Positions 45,015 to 56,175 of a stretch of 64,000 nucleotides of DNA are shown here, piece by piece. The stretch spans positions 42,335,140 to 42,399,139 of the forward strand of contig NC_081411.1 of NCBI RefSeq assembly GCF_030272615.1, written 5' to 3'. The translations under genes and the position numbers were made by a program. Source of the DNA: Cryptomeria japonica. Taxonomy: Eukaryota; Streptophyta; Pinopsida; Cupressales; Cupressaceae. Under the pieces are notes generated by a model, which was given only the letters and a program-made list of their open reading frames with translations, searched no databases and was not told the DNA's origin. The number at the start of each line of letters is the position of its first letter. Position 1 is the first letter of the stretch.

Positions 45015-45495
45015 TTGTGGGCCTCCACTGAGGCATGTAAATTATATCTAACCATTATTGCACGACATGTGTGCCAACATTATGGTATTAGCTATTGAAG
45101 TGTGTCAATTGGATATGTTGATTATGGCTCCACATGCCATATTCTAGTATTAGATATGTTCAAAATTATGGATAAGGTCACAGTTTTGTAGGTCTCTAAT
45201 CATGGTGTGTAAATTATGTATGATTAAATTATGGTACTAGATGTGTGCCACATTATGATATTAGCTATTGAAGTGTGAAATTGGATATGATGATTATGGC
45301 TCTATATGTCATATTGTTATATTAGATATGTTAAAATTTATGAATATAGTTACTATTTTGTAGGTCTGCAATCATGGTGTGTAAATTATGTATGATCATT
45401 ATCGCACTACATGTGTGTCACATTACGCTATTAACTATTCAAGTGTATCAATCAGATATGATGATTATGGCTCTGCATGCCAAATTCTAATATTT
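45015..45495. repeat. Three tandem copies of a 172-bp repeat
   Basis: The word GTAAATTAT occurs at 45037, 45209 and 45381, exactly 172 bp apart each time. Companion words such as ATTAGCTATTGAAGTGTG, GATTATGGCTC and TTAGATATGTT keep the same phase. The third copy is less complete. No coding frame is maintained. Confidence 0.9.
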
Positions 45496-45671
45496 TCTAT
45501 TGAATTAGTTATTAGTAAGAGGATTATTTTGGAGGAAAGAAACACATTCTAAAAAATTTCAGCCATTTGAATCATTATATATAAAATTTGAAAACTATTT
45601 GTAATGGTAGTGACTAGTACAAAAGGTTCAAGGTAGATTTAATAGAGAAAATTGAGAAGAATATTGTATGA

Positions 45672-45676
45672 AACAT
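45672..45676. repeat. Target-site duplication AACAT, left
   Basis: AACAT immediately before the TGTAATGTCC start of the chromovirus; the right copy is at 58081-58085. A 5-bp duplication is the footprint of LTR retrotransposon integrase. Confidence 0.95.
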
Positions 45677-47181
45677 TGTAATGTCCCCTTCTCATTGACG
45701 ACCTTCCAGTGGTCCATTAGCCTATTCCTGAGACCTGTAGGCTAGGTGGAATGAAGAATGAGGGTCCAACATTGATGAAACGAGGACTTACTATTTTTAG
45801 TAAGTTAGGGAATGGCTATTTTGGTGATACTGTCCTACTAAGCTCTCCATGCTCTATCTCTGGACGTGAAGATCATGCTTTTCGGAGCATTAGTTCTTGA
45901 CTTACTATTTTTAGTAAGTGGCAGTGTGGCATAATTCTATTTTTGGCAGTGGACAAGGTCCTAATTCTGTAGCAGTTCGGTGGTCTTCCTGGCTCATTTT
46001 CATCCTAGTTTTGACAATAATCAGTACGGGAGTCATATGTGACACAATTAAATATTATTTCCTTATCCTAAGGTTTAATATTTAATTAATCTAATTAATT
46101 GCTACTAATTATTGAATTTGGGATTGATGTCTATATTCTCCTAAGTATTTGGCAAATTTCATGTTTAATAAAGAGATGTCAAAATTATTGAGAGAGATAT
46201 TATTTTATGACTTATCTCTAATGTTGCTAAGTGAATTTTGTGGGCCCATGCCTTTTGGCATGAGAGTTGAATTGAGAGTATGGCGCCACTTTGGGGTTCA
46301 CGTGGGGTGGAATGAAATGCAAATGAGAGAAGTTGAGTTTGAGGGAATTTGCATTTGGTTTTGATGGTGTGAAGTTATAAATAAGAGACTTGGGCTCCCA
46401 TTTGCATCATCTTGAAAAATTGTAATGTTATGCTGTCGGTTTGGCGACAGAACTTGAGGCTTCGAAGTGCTTCTCAGTTTTGTACTTGAAACATAGTACC
46501 TAGATGCGTGCTATATTCTACTACAATCTCAGAGGTACCTTAGACATTTTTTGGTGTTGAAGTGATTCTGGAGACTTGCTGGTTTGCCTGTGGTTGAAGT
46601 ACCTTTTCGATCATACCTCTCTGCTGAAGTGACTGATGGTTATGGGTATCATCTCTCCCTTCCTTCCCAACACTGGCGATATACTTTGTGAGTTTATAGC
46701 TTGTTTGTTTGAGTTTTGAATTTTCTATGTTAAACCGAAATTCTTAGGCATAGCGTGGGTTTTTATTTTGCATTGGGATGCATGCAAAAATTAATATGGG
46801 GTTGTTTGGATTGTGGTTTTAGTCGGTTGTTGTTGCACGGGATATATTGTGGGTTTGGGACTAGTTTGAAGTGATTTGGATGTATTTTGAGGGAGTTATG
46901 AGTATTTTAGCATTTCCATAGGCTGTTGATTTGTAATTTCAGCTTGTAGATTGGTTGTAGCAAAAATTCATGTTCTTATTGATAATAATCTACATTACTC
47001 TCCTTCTCTTATCTCTATTTTTGTAAGGTTAAGTAGTAGTACTACTAACCAGTTCTGCTTTGTAACTCTCATCCCACTGAAAAAGTGGAAGAGGTTGGCT
47101 TGTCGCCTACTATCAAGCAACTTTGTAATTTCAGTCCTCCCACTGCATAAGTGGTCGAGTGATAGTTATGTGTAATGGTTC
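45677..47181 (+). mobile_element. 5' LTR of the chromovirus, left part
   Basis: It matches the 3' LTR from TGTAATGTCCCCTTCTC up to GTGTAATGGTTC, where the nested insertion interrupts it. The LTR resumes at 51197 and ends GGATATTACA at 51574. Confidence 0.93.
45786..45919. repeat. Twin short hairpins in the 5' LTR
   Basis: The inverted repeat ACTTACTATTTTTAGTAAGT occurs at 45786-45805 and 45900-45919, 114 bp apart. The 3' LTR keeps both, at 56285-56304 and 56399-56418, with the same spacing. Confidence 0.9.
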
Positions 47182-48749
47182 TGTTGGGAGTATTTAAAAA
47201 TGAGTCAAGTTTATAGGCCCATTTCAAAATTTTGCCCTGCATTTCCAAAATGATTAAAATAAGTCAGTTTGAATGGCCTAGTTAGCAAGGGGGTAAAATG
47301 GAGCCGGTTGATTTTTAGAGGGTAAGGCTCAAGATTCATGTCCCACACCTTTCATTTGGCGTATTTAGTGCGTTGCAACTTTCAGAATTCAATTTGGAGA
47401 AGTTTATCAAGTACCCGTTTTGAGGGGTGAGCTGAAAGTGCATTCTAGGCACAAGTGCAAATTTTATTAAGTAGCCTACTTTGGGTGTTTATATCTTTTG
47501 CCATGTTTATTATCATGAAGAATTTCAAAATGGATTGAATTTTATGCATAAATGTGAGTCAACATGCAAAATTTCAAGTCCTTATGAATCCGTTTGCTCA
47601 ATTTTCAAAGCTCAATCCATTTGTAGTTTGTGATGTTTGCACGAGTGTAAAAATGTCCTGGTGAGCGTCATGTCAGAATGTTTGTTCCGGGCTAATGTTG
47701 GTATAAATGGTGAGCTACATTTCAAATTTCAAGGCTCTATCAATCTGTTTGATCGGTTTTCAAAAGGACTCATTTTGCCATCAAATTCAGTTATCCGCAC
47801 TTCCAGTGTTAGATCAGTTAATGTAGCCATTTTGGTGAGCGCGCCATTTGCATCCTGTCAGTCGGGTGATCAAACTGAGAATTCAAAGATTTAATATGTA
47901 CTTAAAGGTACCTATGTTCCGAATTTGAGAGCCTACGGAGGTCGTTTGATATTTTTGAGAAAGGCATCATGTGTTGCCAGAGCATTGACTTCATCAGGTC
48001 CGCAGTGCCGACAAAGCCAGTTGGCCGTTTTCGGAAATTAATATCTCTTCACTCGGGACTCGTCGTGAGAAACCGTTTGGTAGAAGTCATCCTTGTATAT
48101 CAGAGTATACGCCTGTCAGATGGCGAGCTCCAGAAAGGTGTTTTGACAGGTTTGAAAATTACGTCTTCGCGATTAAATGCGAAAATTGTGGCGTAATTGC
48201 CTGAAGGTTGTAAAATGCGGATTAATGATCCGAAAACGATGCCGATCGTTTCCAGAGGTGTGTTTGAGGTTCGTGAGGTGTTTTAGAGGTCAGTTGTCTG
48301 AAAATTAAAAAAAATTAGCCAGACCCACTTTGGGGCCTGACCTGGCTGGCCATTTCACGCATCTTTTCAGGCAAGGTTTTTTTTTTAAAAAAAAATCATA
48401 TGTTATATGATTTATGTTTTATAGGAGTTCATGAGGAATGCAGTCTGAGAGGTGTTATACCAATAATCTTCTCTTAGCAATGTGTTTGGCTGGAAGCAAT
48501 TAAACTTCTAGTAATTGCCAGCACAACTCCTCCATGCATGGAATTAGAAGTGGTGTTTGAAAAGGGCTTTGTAAACTTTCAAACATATTAAAATGGCAAC
48601 AAATTGCTAAGTGCCAAAACAAAAATCCATGCAAATGTAAATGGCTGGTTCAAAGCAAAATCCAAGGTGTATGGGCCTGTGGAGTTGTGAAGGTTTTGTT
48701 AATTCCAGTAAATGCAAGCTACAGGTGTAGTTCCAGCCAAAATCTCCTC

Positions 48750-49980
48750 CCCTACGTGGCTTTGGAAAAGTTTTCAACAAATGCAAATCAATAAGCCCAT
48801 TAAAACTTTAAATTAATGTAGATTTGCAATGTGACAGGTAAAAGTGCAGTTTTAACTTCTCAACAAATGGCAAATGCAACTCAGAATTAATCTCTCACGT
48901 GGATGGCCAAAGAGCAGCATTTAGAAACTTTTTGGCAAATGAATGCCAGTGACAGATTATATTGCCAAAACTAATCCTCATCCCTGCGTGGATCTGAGGT
49001 AAAAGACAATGAAACTCCCAAACAAATGCAATTGGCTGGTATAAAATCATAAACCCCTCTTTCACGTGGAGCATGGCTTTGGCATAAATTTATTGATTTT
49101 CAGATTTATGCAAAACTCCAAATTGCAAAGACCACGTGGTGGGTGAGTTGCATAGGTAGAAGGAATTAAAACTCCAAGGAGATTGCAGCAAACGAAATTG
49201 GCAGCCATGAAAAATTCTTAGAAATTGCTTCAAAAAATGCATTCTCAGGCAAAATGCAAACAGCAAAAACTTGAAGCAAATACACTTGGCTGTTGTAAAG
49301 CCCACTCCCCATCGTTCTTTGCTGGCATCCTCTATGTGGCAGTGAAAAGAGGCATTGAAGGTTTCAAGCAAATCCATGAGGCGCCATTAAAAATCTCAAG
49401 AAAAGAGCTCCAAAAGTGCAGCTACAGGCAAATCACTTTATCCCACATTGGCTGGGAAAAGGTTTTTTTTAATATTTATATGCAATGCTCCAAAATACTA
49501 ATATGTCTAAGCCATAAAAGCTTTTGACACAAGGTGCTTATGGACGCCCAAGGCGGGCCCATGCGCGAGCACGCTTCCCGGGGTGACAAAGGTGACTGGG
49601 CGACGACTAGGTGGACCCCACGCAGGCACGCTTCCCGAGGCAGACAGGCAAAATTTTGCAGACAAAGGCCAGGTTAACGAGCGAGCAAGTTCGAGAGAGA
49701 TCAACGGCTCGTGCTATTTCGCGAAGGGAGATGCACGTAGTTTAAACCCCACGAAATAGCGAAAGTGAACGAGAGCCGTCCACGTGGCACACAGGTGGCG
49801 GGTACAGTCAGCGGTCCAGCAGGAGGGTCCCGATGAGGTGGCACCCAGTGGCGATGACGTGGTATACAAGCAAGCAGCCCAGTGGCGTTGACATGGCCAA
49901 CAAGTGGCAAAAGATGAGGTGTCATCCCAGGTGGCGTCCGGTCAACCCCATCGACCAATCAGAAGCCACCACGTGGCCAG
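48750..49980. promoter_or_regulatory. Cluster of G-box (CACGTG) motifs
   Basis: CACGTGG occurs at 48896, 49073, 49133, 49781 and 49970, three times as the full palindrome CCACGTGG (49132, 49780, 49969), with near matches TACGTGG at 48753 and GACGTGG near 49857. CACGTG is the core bound by plant bZIP and bHLH factors. The cluster lies upstream of the TATA-like site in the nested LTR, where U3 enhancers are expected. Confidence 0.6.
49790..49945. repeat. Iterated GTGGC words, GC-rich
   Basis: AGGTGGC, CAGTGGCGATGACGTGG, CAGTGGCGTTGACATGG, AAGTGGC and AGGTGGCGTCC follow one another at roughly 25-35 bp. The segment is much richer in G and C than its surroundings. Confidence 0.6.
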
Positions 49981-51575
49981 GCGTTAGAGCACAAATGGAG
50001 GCAAAAATCAAAATTAAAATGAATAAATGATATAGTTTTGACTATATTAAAATTCGAAATATTTAAATGACTGAGCACAAATGGGAATTAATTCGCCCAG
50101 GGTCTAAATTTTGGCCAAAATATAAAGTATTATATATCGTCGGAAAGCTCTCGGAGTGAGGAATCTGATTATGAGGTTAATTTTGACAAATGTGGGATAT
50201 TTTGGAGGCAATTTCCATGAGAACAAAATTCAGTTAGAGGGGAGACACTTGGCAATTTTCAGTTGTAGATTTGATTCTCTTCCCTCTCCTTCTTATTCCA
50301 AATTCTTCTCAGTTGTAAGGGTTCCAGAATTCTGTGAGGAAGTGCTCCAGTTTTCATGGCTTCCATTTTCTGAAATTCTTGACCCAAACTTGTAAAGTTC
50401 TATGGATCTATTTAGGGTATAGAGGCTACATTGCAGGATGACAGATTATTTTCTAGTTGCAGGTCTTACTTGTGTCAGGCATGAGTAAATTTCCCATGAT
50501 ATTGTCTCTATGTATGCATTTAATTGTTATGAATTGAATCCTCAAGGAGGCTTATAATTTGTCATCTCAAGGAGATTGTATGACTGTTTGTAGGCATTCT
50601 TTAATGAAGAGTTTAAATTCCATAATCAGTCATAAACAATGGAATGTGTCCCAGATCTGATAATTTTATGAATGGATTGAGTAATGCATTAGTACAAGGT
50701 ATTAATGCAGGGATATGTTGTAAGGAAAACCAATTTGCAACTGTGATTAACATTTTGTAGTTCTGTGTGTGTGACTTTGTTGCCCAATGAACAAGGCACT
50801 GGTCTTGCAAGTTTGGGGATGGTTTCAGATCAACATTTTAAAAGACAAATCTATTTCCCTTTATGTGTAGGGGTGTGTTATTTTCATTCCAAGCTCTGTT
50901 TTCATTTATGATTTATACAGATCTAGCCAATCTGCAATGTGTTTCTAGATGTGGTGAGCTTGTGAAATGATCTATCTGCTTAGTGTTGATGCAGTTATGT
51001 GTCTTTAATTGTTGTATTTAGTGCATCAAAAGGGTGTCCCCCCCTAGGTCTAGCAGAACCTAAAGTGCAGGAGGATCAATTAGGGTCCTATGTTATGTTG
51101 TCCAAGCCCTGATGTGTTTTGTAGACTGAAATTGGCCATTTCATAGAAAGATTTGCAGGTGTTCTTGGGTTATCACTTTTGGTGAACAACAGGTTCTCCC
51201 GTTGCATAAGCGGTAGAGTTGAGGTTGTTATGTAATTGCAGTCCTCCCACTGAAATATTGCGGTTGAGTGATTCTTATTTTTGTGTATCTCACTTGGCTG
51301 GTTCATCGCCAAGTTTCCTTGCTTTTCTGCTAGATAAGCGGAAGGGGCTGGCTTGCCACCCAAGCATTGCATTGTATTTCAGTTTCTTAAGCTAATGATC
51401 CCCTCAACATCGTATGCTCTCACCTTCCCACATTAAGCACTTGGTGATCAGAAAGTGGAAGGGTTACTTTCCCAGCATGTTTCTATTTATGATTTCTAAC
51501 CTTAACGGGTTAATTTCTTGTTGATGTTTATTGTTGGCTTTAAAAATAAAATAAAAAATAACTGGGATATTACAG

Positions 51576-51590
51576 TGGTATCAGAGTTGG
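51576..51590 (+). other. Primer binding site (initiator Met tRNA type)
   Basis: TGGTATCAGAGTTGG starts one base after the 5' LTR ends. TGGTATCAGAG is the complement of the plant initiator methionine tRNA 3' end, which primes minus-strand DNA synthesis in many plant LTR elements. Confidence 0.92.
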
Positions 51591-51633
51591 TTTTCCTGTC
51601 AGCCTGTGAGAGTCAGTGGGTTCAGAAGTCTCC

Positions 51634-52885
51634 ATGAGTGACAAAGACGTCAGGTACTATAACAGAGAGCAAAAAAGACAACAGTTTCAGATTTTGATAG
51701 TGCCGAAAGAGGACACTTTCTCAGAAGTATTGAGAAATAGAGGGAAGGATCTAGATACTTCAGATTTCATGGATTCAATGGCAGATAAGACTACAAAACC
51801 AAATGAGGCACCTGATAAGAAGGCAGAGAGACAATTCAATGCCATGATGGACATGATGTCTCTACTACTGGCCAAGCTCAACCAGAACGTTGTTGGGGTC
51901 CCTAATCAGCCCAACAATGGACCGAAAGCCAACACCTCTAACAGTCCTATAGGCAATGGAAACGGGAGTAACAATGGGAGTAACAATGGAGGTTCAGCCC
52001 CAAGGCCTTTACAACCTATATTTCTACCAAGAGAAGTACAACAAGCTGAAACAGAGATACCCATAGCTAATGAAATAAGAAACAGCTACATGGAGTATGC
52101 TTCTCTTCCTAGTGAGATCCGAGATATCCTAACTTTGGATCAATTTATGAATCAGAAAATGAAGAGAGGAAGGAGGAATGACTATAAGTCTGCTGCCCCA
52201 AGAGATTATCAGCAAGATCTTGGAAGAGTGACCTTAGCACACTTTGATGGAAGTGCTAAGAGTACAGCTAGAGCATGGGTACAGAAGTTGGACAATTACT
52301 TGTCCTTGAGGCCTATGTCGGAGGACGATGCCATCAAGTTTGCTACCTTGCACTTGGATGGAGTGGCCCACGAATGGTGGTACCATGGGTTTCTCACCCT
52401 TGGTCATAACTTAATCACCACCTATGCTGATTTCACTAATAAGATGATTGAGAGATTCAACACCAGGGATCCAGAGGTGAAGTTTAGAGAACTTGCACAA
52501 CTCAGGCAGCAAGGTTCATTAGACACTTACGTGACTAAATTCCAAAACTTGTCAGTCATGGTGAGTAGCATCTCAGAGAAGTGATTGGTTGTCCTTTTCA
52601 CTAAAGGACTTGAGGAACCTTTGAGAGGATGGGTCAAAGCTTTTGATCCGCCCACCCTGACAGAAGCTATTTAAAAATCTAGAAGTATGGAGTTGGCTGC
52701 CCCAAAGAGTAAAATTTAGTCCAAGCCTTTTCCTTTTAGAAAGGATAAGAAGAAGTTCACGAATCAGACCAAGAGGTTCCCTCCTCATATGGATGATGAG
52801 CTCCATCAAGAGCTCTAGAGGAAGAATCTTTGTTACTCTTGCAGAGAACCTTGGGCCCCTGGACATAAGTGTCATGGAAAGGGGA
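51634..52885 (+). pseudogene. Chromovirus gag
   Basis: Gag forms the particle and packages element RNA. I place the start at the ATG at 51634 (MSDKDVRYYNREQ). An Asn/Gly-rich stretch precedes the retrotransposon gag domain, which reads VTLAHFDGSAKSTARAWVQK, LDNYLSLRPMSEDDAIKFAT, LDGVAHEWWYHGF and FREL AQLRQQGSLDTYVTKF. The frame breaks at TGA 52582-52584 and then continues with three further stops to the zinc knuckle CYSCREPWAPGHKC near 52.84-52.88 kb, a form usual in chromoviruses. In-frame stops rather than frameshifts dominate the damage. Confidence 0.92.
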
Positions 52886-52887
52886 AT

Positions 52888-53652
52888 TTGCATCAGATGG
52901 AGTGCTATTCTGCAGATGGATCAGATTCTAAAATTTTAGAACAGCAAACTAAAGTTGAGGACAACGAGTATGAAGAGGCTTCTAAAGGGCCTGAATTTGG
53001 GTTAGAAGATAGAGGAGTGGTTGCTCAACTCTTGAGCATTCACAAAAATGAATCCTTCAGAGTTCGGGGTGTGATTGGAGAGCATCATGTCATTTCTCTT
53101 ATTGACACAGGTGCAACACACAATTTCATTGATGAAAGGATTGTTGCAAAAAGGGGACTAGTGGCAGAGGAAGTTGAGGGCTTCAAAGTCATGGTAGCAT
53201 ATGGCTCTACTATATCCTGTAACCGAATGATTTCCAACATGTCTCTAAAGTTGGGAAATCATGAAATCAGAGATGATTTCTTTGTAGTGAGCATTGGTGG
53301 GACTGATGATGCAGTCCTCGGTATTCAATGGTTGAGATCTCTTGGTGAGATCACACTAAACCTACAAACCATGGAGCTGAAATTCATATCTGAAGGGAAG
53401 AAGGTAGTATTGAGAGGAATGTCGCATGGTGGACTCAAAGTGGTATCCTTGAAGAGAATGGAAAGTTTGATCCGCCATAATCAGGTGGAGTGGGTAGTAG
53501 AGTGTTTGATAATACCTTCAAATCCATTGGTAGACAAGGGCAACTATTCCTCAGATATTCAGGCAATGATCACAAATAGAAGTAAGATCATGGTCATGCC
53601 CTCAGAACCACAAAAACAGAATGGAACTATCTTGAAGACATTCAAGCTTTGA
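52888..53652 (+). pseudogene. Chromovirus protease
   Basis: The frame directly continues gag and is open for about 254 codons. It carries VISLIDTGATHNFIDERIV, the DTGA active site of a retroviral-type aspartic protease, then FKVMVAYGSTISC and DDFFVVSIGGTDDAVLGIQW with LRSLGEITLNLQTMELKF, the flap and C-terminal region. This domain looks intact in itself. The stop at 53650-53652 separates it from RT. Confidence 0.92.
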
Positions 53653-53654
53653 TA

Positions 53655-54265
53655 ACCAAGAGAAGCAAGGTGTTTGAAAACCCACCTCCTAGCAGACCCC
53701 CTGAGAGAGGTGTCGAACACATTATTGAGCTTGAAGATGGAGCTAAGCCAGTCATGACTACTCCTTACCAATATCCTAAGAAGTAGAAAGATGAGATTGA
53801 GAAAGCAATTCAGGAATTTCTTGACATGGGTTACATATGGCCTAGCAAAATCCCCTTTGCTTCGGCCCACTACATTTCAATCCTGCATGAATAGAATCTT
53901 CCAAGAACGGCTAAGGAAGTTTGTTTTGATATTCTTTGATGACATACTCATACTCAACAAATCTTGGAAAGAACATTTGCAGCGGTTGGATGAAGTGTTA
54001 AGCATATTGGAGTCTGAATCTCTATTTGCCAAGGAGTCCAAATGTGAGTTTGGGATGGAAGTGTTGCTCTACCTTGGTCACATCATCAGTTCAGGAGGTA
54101 TGAAGGTGGATCCTGAAAAGATTAGAGCCATCATTGATTGGCCTACTCCCAAGAACATAACACATTAGAGGGGATTTTTGGGATTGTGTGGATTTTATCA
54201 GAGGTTTGTGAAGGGATATTCTTAGTTGGCTGCCCACCTCAGATCTTACAAAGAAATGAGCTTTC
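53655..54265 (+). pseudogene. Chromovirus RT with internal deletion
   Basis: The RT opens with KVFENPPPSRPPERGVEHII and EFLDMGYIWPSKIPFAS, then jumps near 53.865 kb to TTFQSCMNRIFQERLRKFVL, IFFDDILILNKSWKEHLQRL, FGMEVLLYLGHIISSGG and IRAIIDWPTPKNI. The stretch normally between PFAS and TFQ, about 100 residues with the first catalytic Asp, is missing. The FFDD active site remains, with Phe in place of the usual Tyr. Several stops follow (GFLGLCGFYQRFVKGYS is readable). It cannot make cDNA. Confidence 0.92.
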
Positions 54266-54269
54266 GAAT

Positions 54270-54720
54270 GGTCCGAAAAGGCACAGACATTATTTGAGCA
54301 GTTTAAGAGGATCATGAGTTCCTGCCCTATTTTAACATTGCCTAATTTCACCAAGCCATTTGAGCTACAATGTGATGCATCTGGAGAAGGTTTTGGTGCA
54401 GTCCTCATGCAGGATAAGCATCCTATAGTCTTTGAGAGCCGGAAATTGAGAGGTCCTGAGAGACTGTATTCAATTTATGATAAGGAAATGCTTGCCATAA
54501 TGCATTCCCTTGTGAACTTCACACAATATCTGGTGGGGAGTAAATTCATTGTTAAGACTGATCACAACAGTCTCAAGCACTTCATGCATCAGAAAGATTT
54601 GAATGAGAGACATCAGAAATGGGTGAGTAAGTTGCAGGCTTACGATTTCAATATTGAGTATGTTAAGGGTAAAAACAATGTTGTGGCAAATGCCTTATCC
54701 AGAAGACCCCATTTAAGCTC
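54270..54720 (+). pseudogene. Chromovirus RNase H
   Basis: The domain reads FELQCDASGEGFGAVLMQ (first Asp), YSIYDKEMLAIMHSLVNF (Glu), FIVKTDHNSLKHFMHQKDLN (Asp) and YVKGKNNVVANALSRRP, where the last acidic site usually has Asp and here has Asn. The frame is open and runs straight into the integrase zinc domain. Confidence 0.9.
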
Positions 54721-56032
54721 ACTTTGTGAGCTTACTGTTGATTGGAGAGAGTTGTTGCTTGCTGATTGTGCCAAAAATCAGTTTGCAACCAACCTTATAG
54801 AAGGTAATTTTCATGATGAAAAGTACGAACTGGTTGAGGGGTTGATATTGTACAAGGGAAGAATCTTCATAGTGGTTGAATCTAAGTTAAAAGAGAAGAT
54901 CTTGAAGACTTTCCATGACATCCCCCTTGCTAGTCACCAAGGTTATTTCAAAACATACAGGCAAATCCAGGAGAGATTCTCTTGGAAGGGACTTAAAAGT
55001 GATGTCTTGAAGTATATTAAGAAGTGTCATACATGTCAGAGGAAAAAAGATGAGCACACTCTACCAGCTGGTTTATTACAACCCTTGCCTATTCCTGGTC
55101 AAAAATGGGAAAGTATTTCCATGGATTTCATCGCGGGGTTGCCTCGGGCTTAAGGGAAGGATAGTATCTATGTGGTGGTGGACAGACTTACAAAGTTTTC
55201 TCATTTCGCCATCACCGGCCCTTTTACAACAGCACAAGTTGTTGAAGTGTTCTTCTGGGAGGTGTTCAGATTACATGGGGTACCGAAGAACATTGTGAGT
55301 GATATGGACAACAAGTTCCTAAGTGCTTTTTGGCAGGAGATTTTTAGATTGTGTGGTACTATGCTCACTCCAAGCACCAGTTATCACCCTCAAACTGATG
55401 GGCAGACCGAGATAGTGAATAAGTGGTTGGAAGGTTATCTTAGAAACTATGTCTCAGAGCAGCAAAATACATGGGTAAGATGGCTTCACCTAGGGGAATA
55501 TTGTTACAATTCCTCCTATCACATGTCCATCCAAATGTCACCCTTTATGGCACTATATGGTTATAAAGCTCCTAGCTTCATGGACTTGGTATTTGGTGAT
55601 AGCATAACCCCTCAGGCAAAGGATATGATGCAACAACGTCAAGATATTTTGAGGATTCTGAGGGACAATCTCCAGCATGCACAAAATCAGCAGAAGTTGT
55701 ATGTTGATCAGCAATGAATTGAACGCACCTTTGAGGTGGGCGACATGGTTTATTTGAGGCTCCAACCCTACAGACAGTCTACTCTCAAGAAGAGTGGGGT
55801 TGAGAAATTCAAGCCATGATTCTATGGGCCTTTTAGAGTCAATAGAAGGGTGGGAGAAGTGGTGTATGAGTTGGAATTTCTAGCAAGTAGCAGGATCCAT
55901 AATGTGTTTCATGTGTCTCGCCTTAAGAAGGCTCTGGGACATAATGTTGTTGCTTCAACTGAGTTACCTCTGCTTGATAAGGAGGGAGAGTTGGTTTTGA
56001 TTCCTGAAGCTATCTTAGAATTCAGGGAATGA
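54721..56032 (+). pseudogene. Chromovirus integrase
   Basis: Integrase inserts the element into host DNA. The N-terminal zinc part is LASHQGYFKTYRQIQERF with CHTCQRKK. The DDE core has ISMDFIAGLP (Asp), a TAA stop at 55151-55153, YVVVDRLTKFSHFAITGPF, NIVSDMDNKF (Asp) and QTDGQTEIVNKWLEGYLRN (Glu). The C-terminal part has GDMVYLRLQPYRQSTLKK and FYGPFRV, then VFHVSRLKKALGHNV. Stops at 55151, 55717 and 55818 and near 56030 disable it; otherwise the order and lengths are normal. Confidence 0.93.
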
Positions 56033-56034
56033 TC

Positions 56035-56130
56035 TTTGAGGAGAAGAGTGATTAGGGAATACTTGATCAAATGGAAGAATCTACCAGCAGAGGATGCTAC
56101 ACGGGAAAATGAGGAGATTTTACTTCATCC
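56035..56130 (+). pseudogene. Chromodomain at the integrase end
   Basis: After the stop near 56030 the frame reads RRRVIREYLIKWKNLPAEDA and TRENEEILLHP, the pattern of a chromodomain, which targets chromoviruses to particular chromatin. The conserved Trp of the usual TWE is replaced by Arg (TRE). This domain defines the element as a chromovirus. Confidence 0.85.
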
Positions 56131-56155
56131 AACCTTACAGTTGCTTGAGGACAAG

Positions 56156-56175
56156 AAATTTTGGGGAGGGTGGAC
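56156..56175 (+). other. Polypurine tract (+)
   Basis: AATTTTGGGGAGGGTGGAC lies directly before the 3' LTR start at 56176, the expected place for the plus-strand primer. Confidence 0.85.

Larger units (their letters stand above)
47182..51191 (+). mobile_element. Nested 4,010-bp LTR-type insertion, possibly a solo LTR
   Basis: The insertion interrupts the chromovirus 5' LTR. It begins TGTTGGGAG and ends GAACAACA, giving 5-bp terminal inverted repeats TGTTG/CAACA, and is flanked by the exact 5-bp duplication GGTTC (47177-47181 and 51192-51196). No gag or pol motif is seen inside and no second internal copy of the ends, so a very long solo LTR is the simplest reading; a non-autonomous element is the alternative. 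Strand is tentative, based on a TATA-like TATAAAGTATTATATATCG near 50.12 kb. Earlier parts are rich in CACGTGG and GTGGC words. Confidence 0.85.

Noticed and set aside
49507-49958. Pro/Gly/His-rich ORFs in the nested LTR
   Set aside because: They arise from the GC-rich GTGGC iterations and have no homologous motif.
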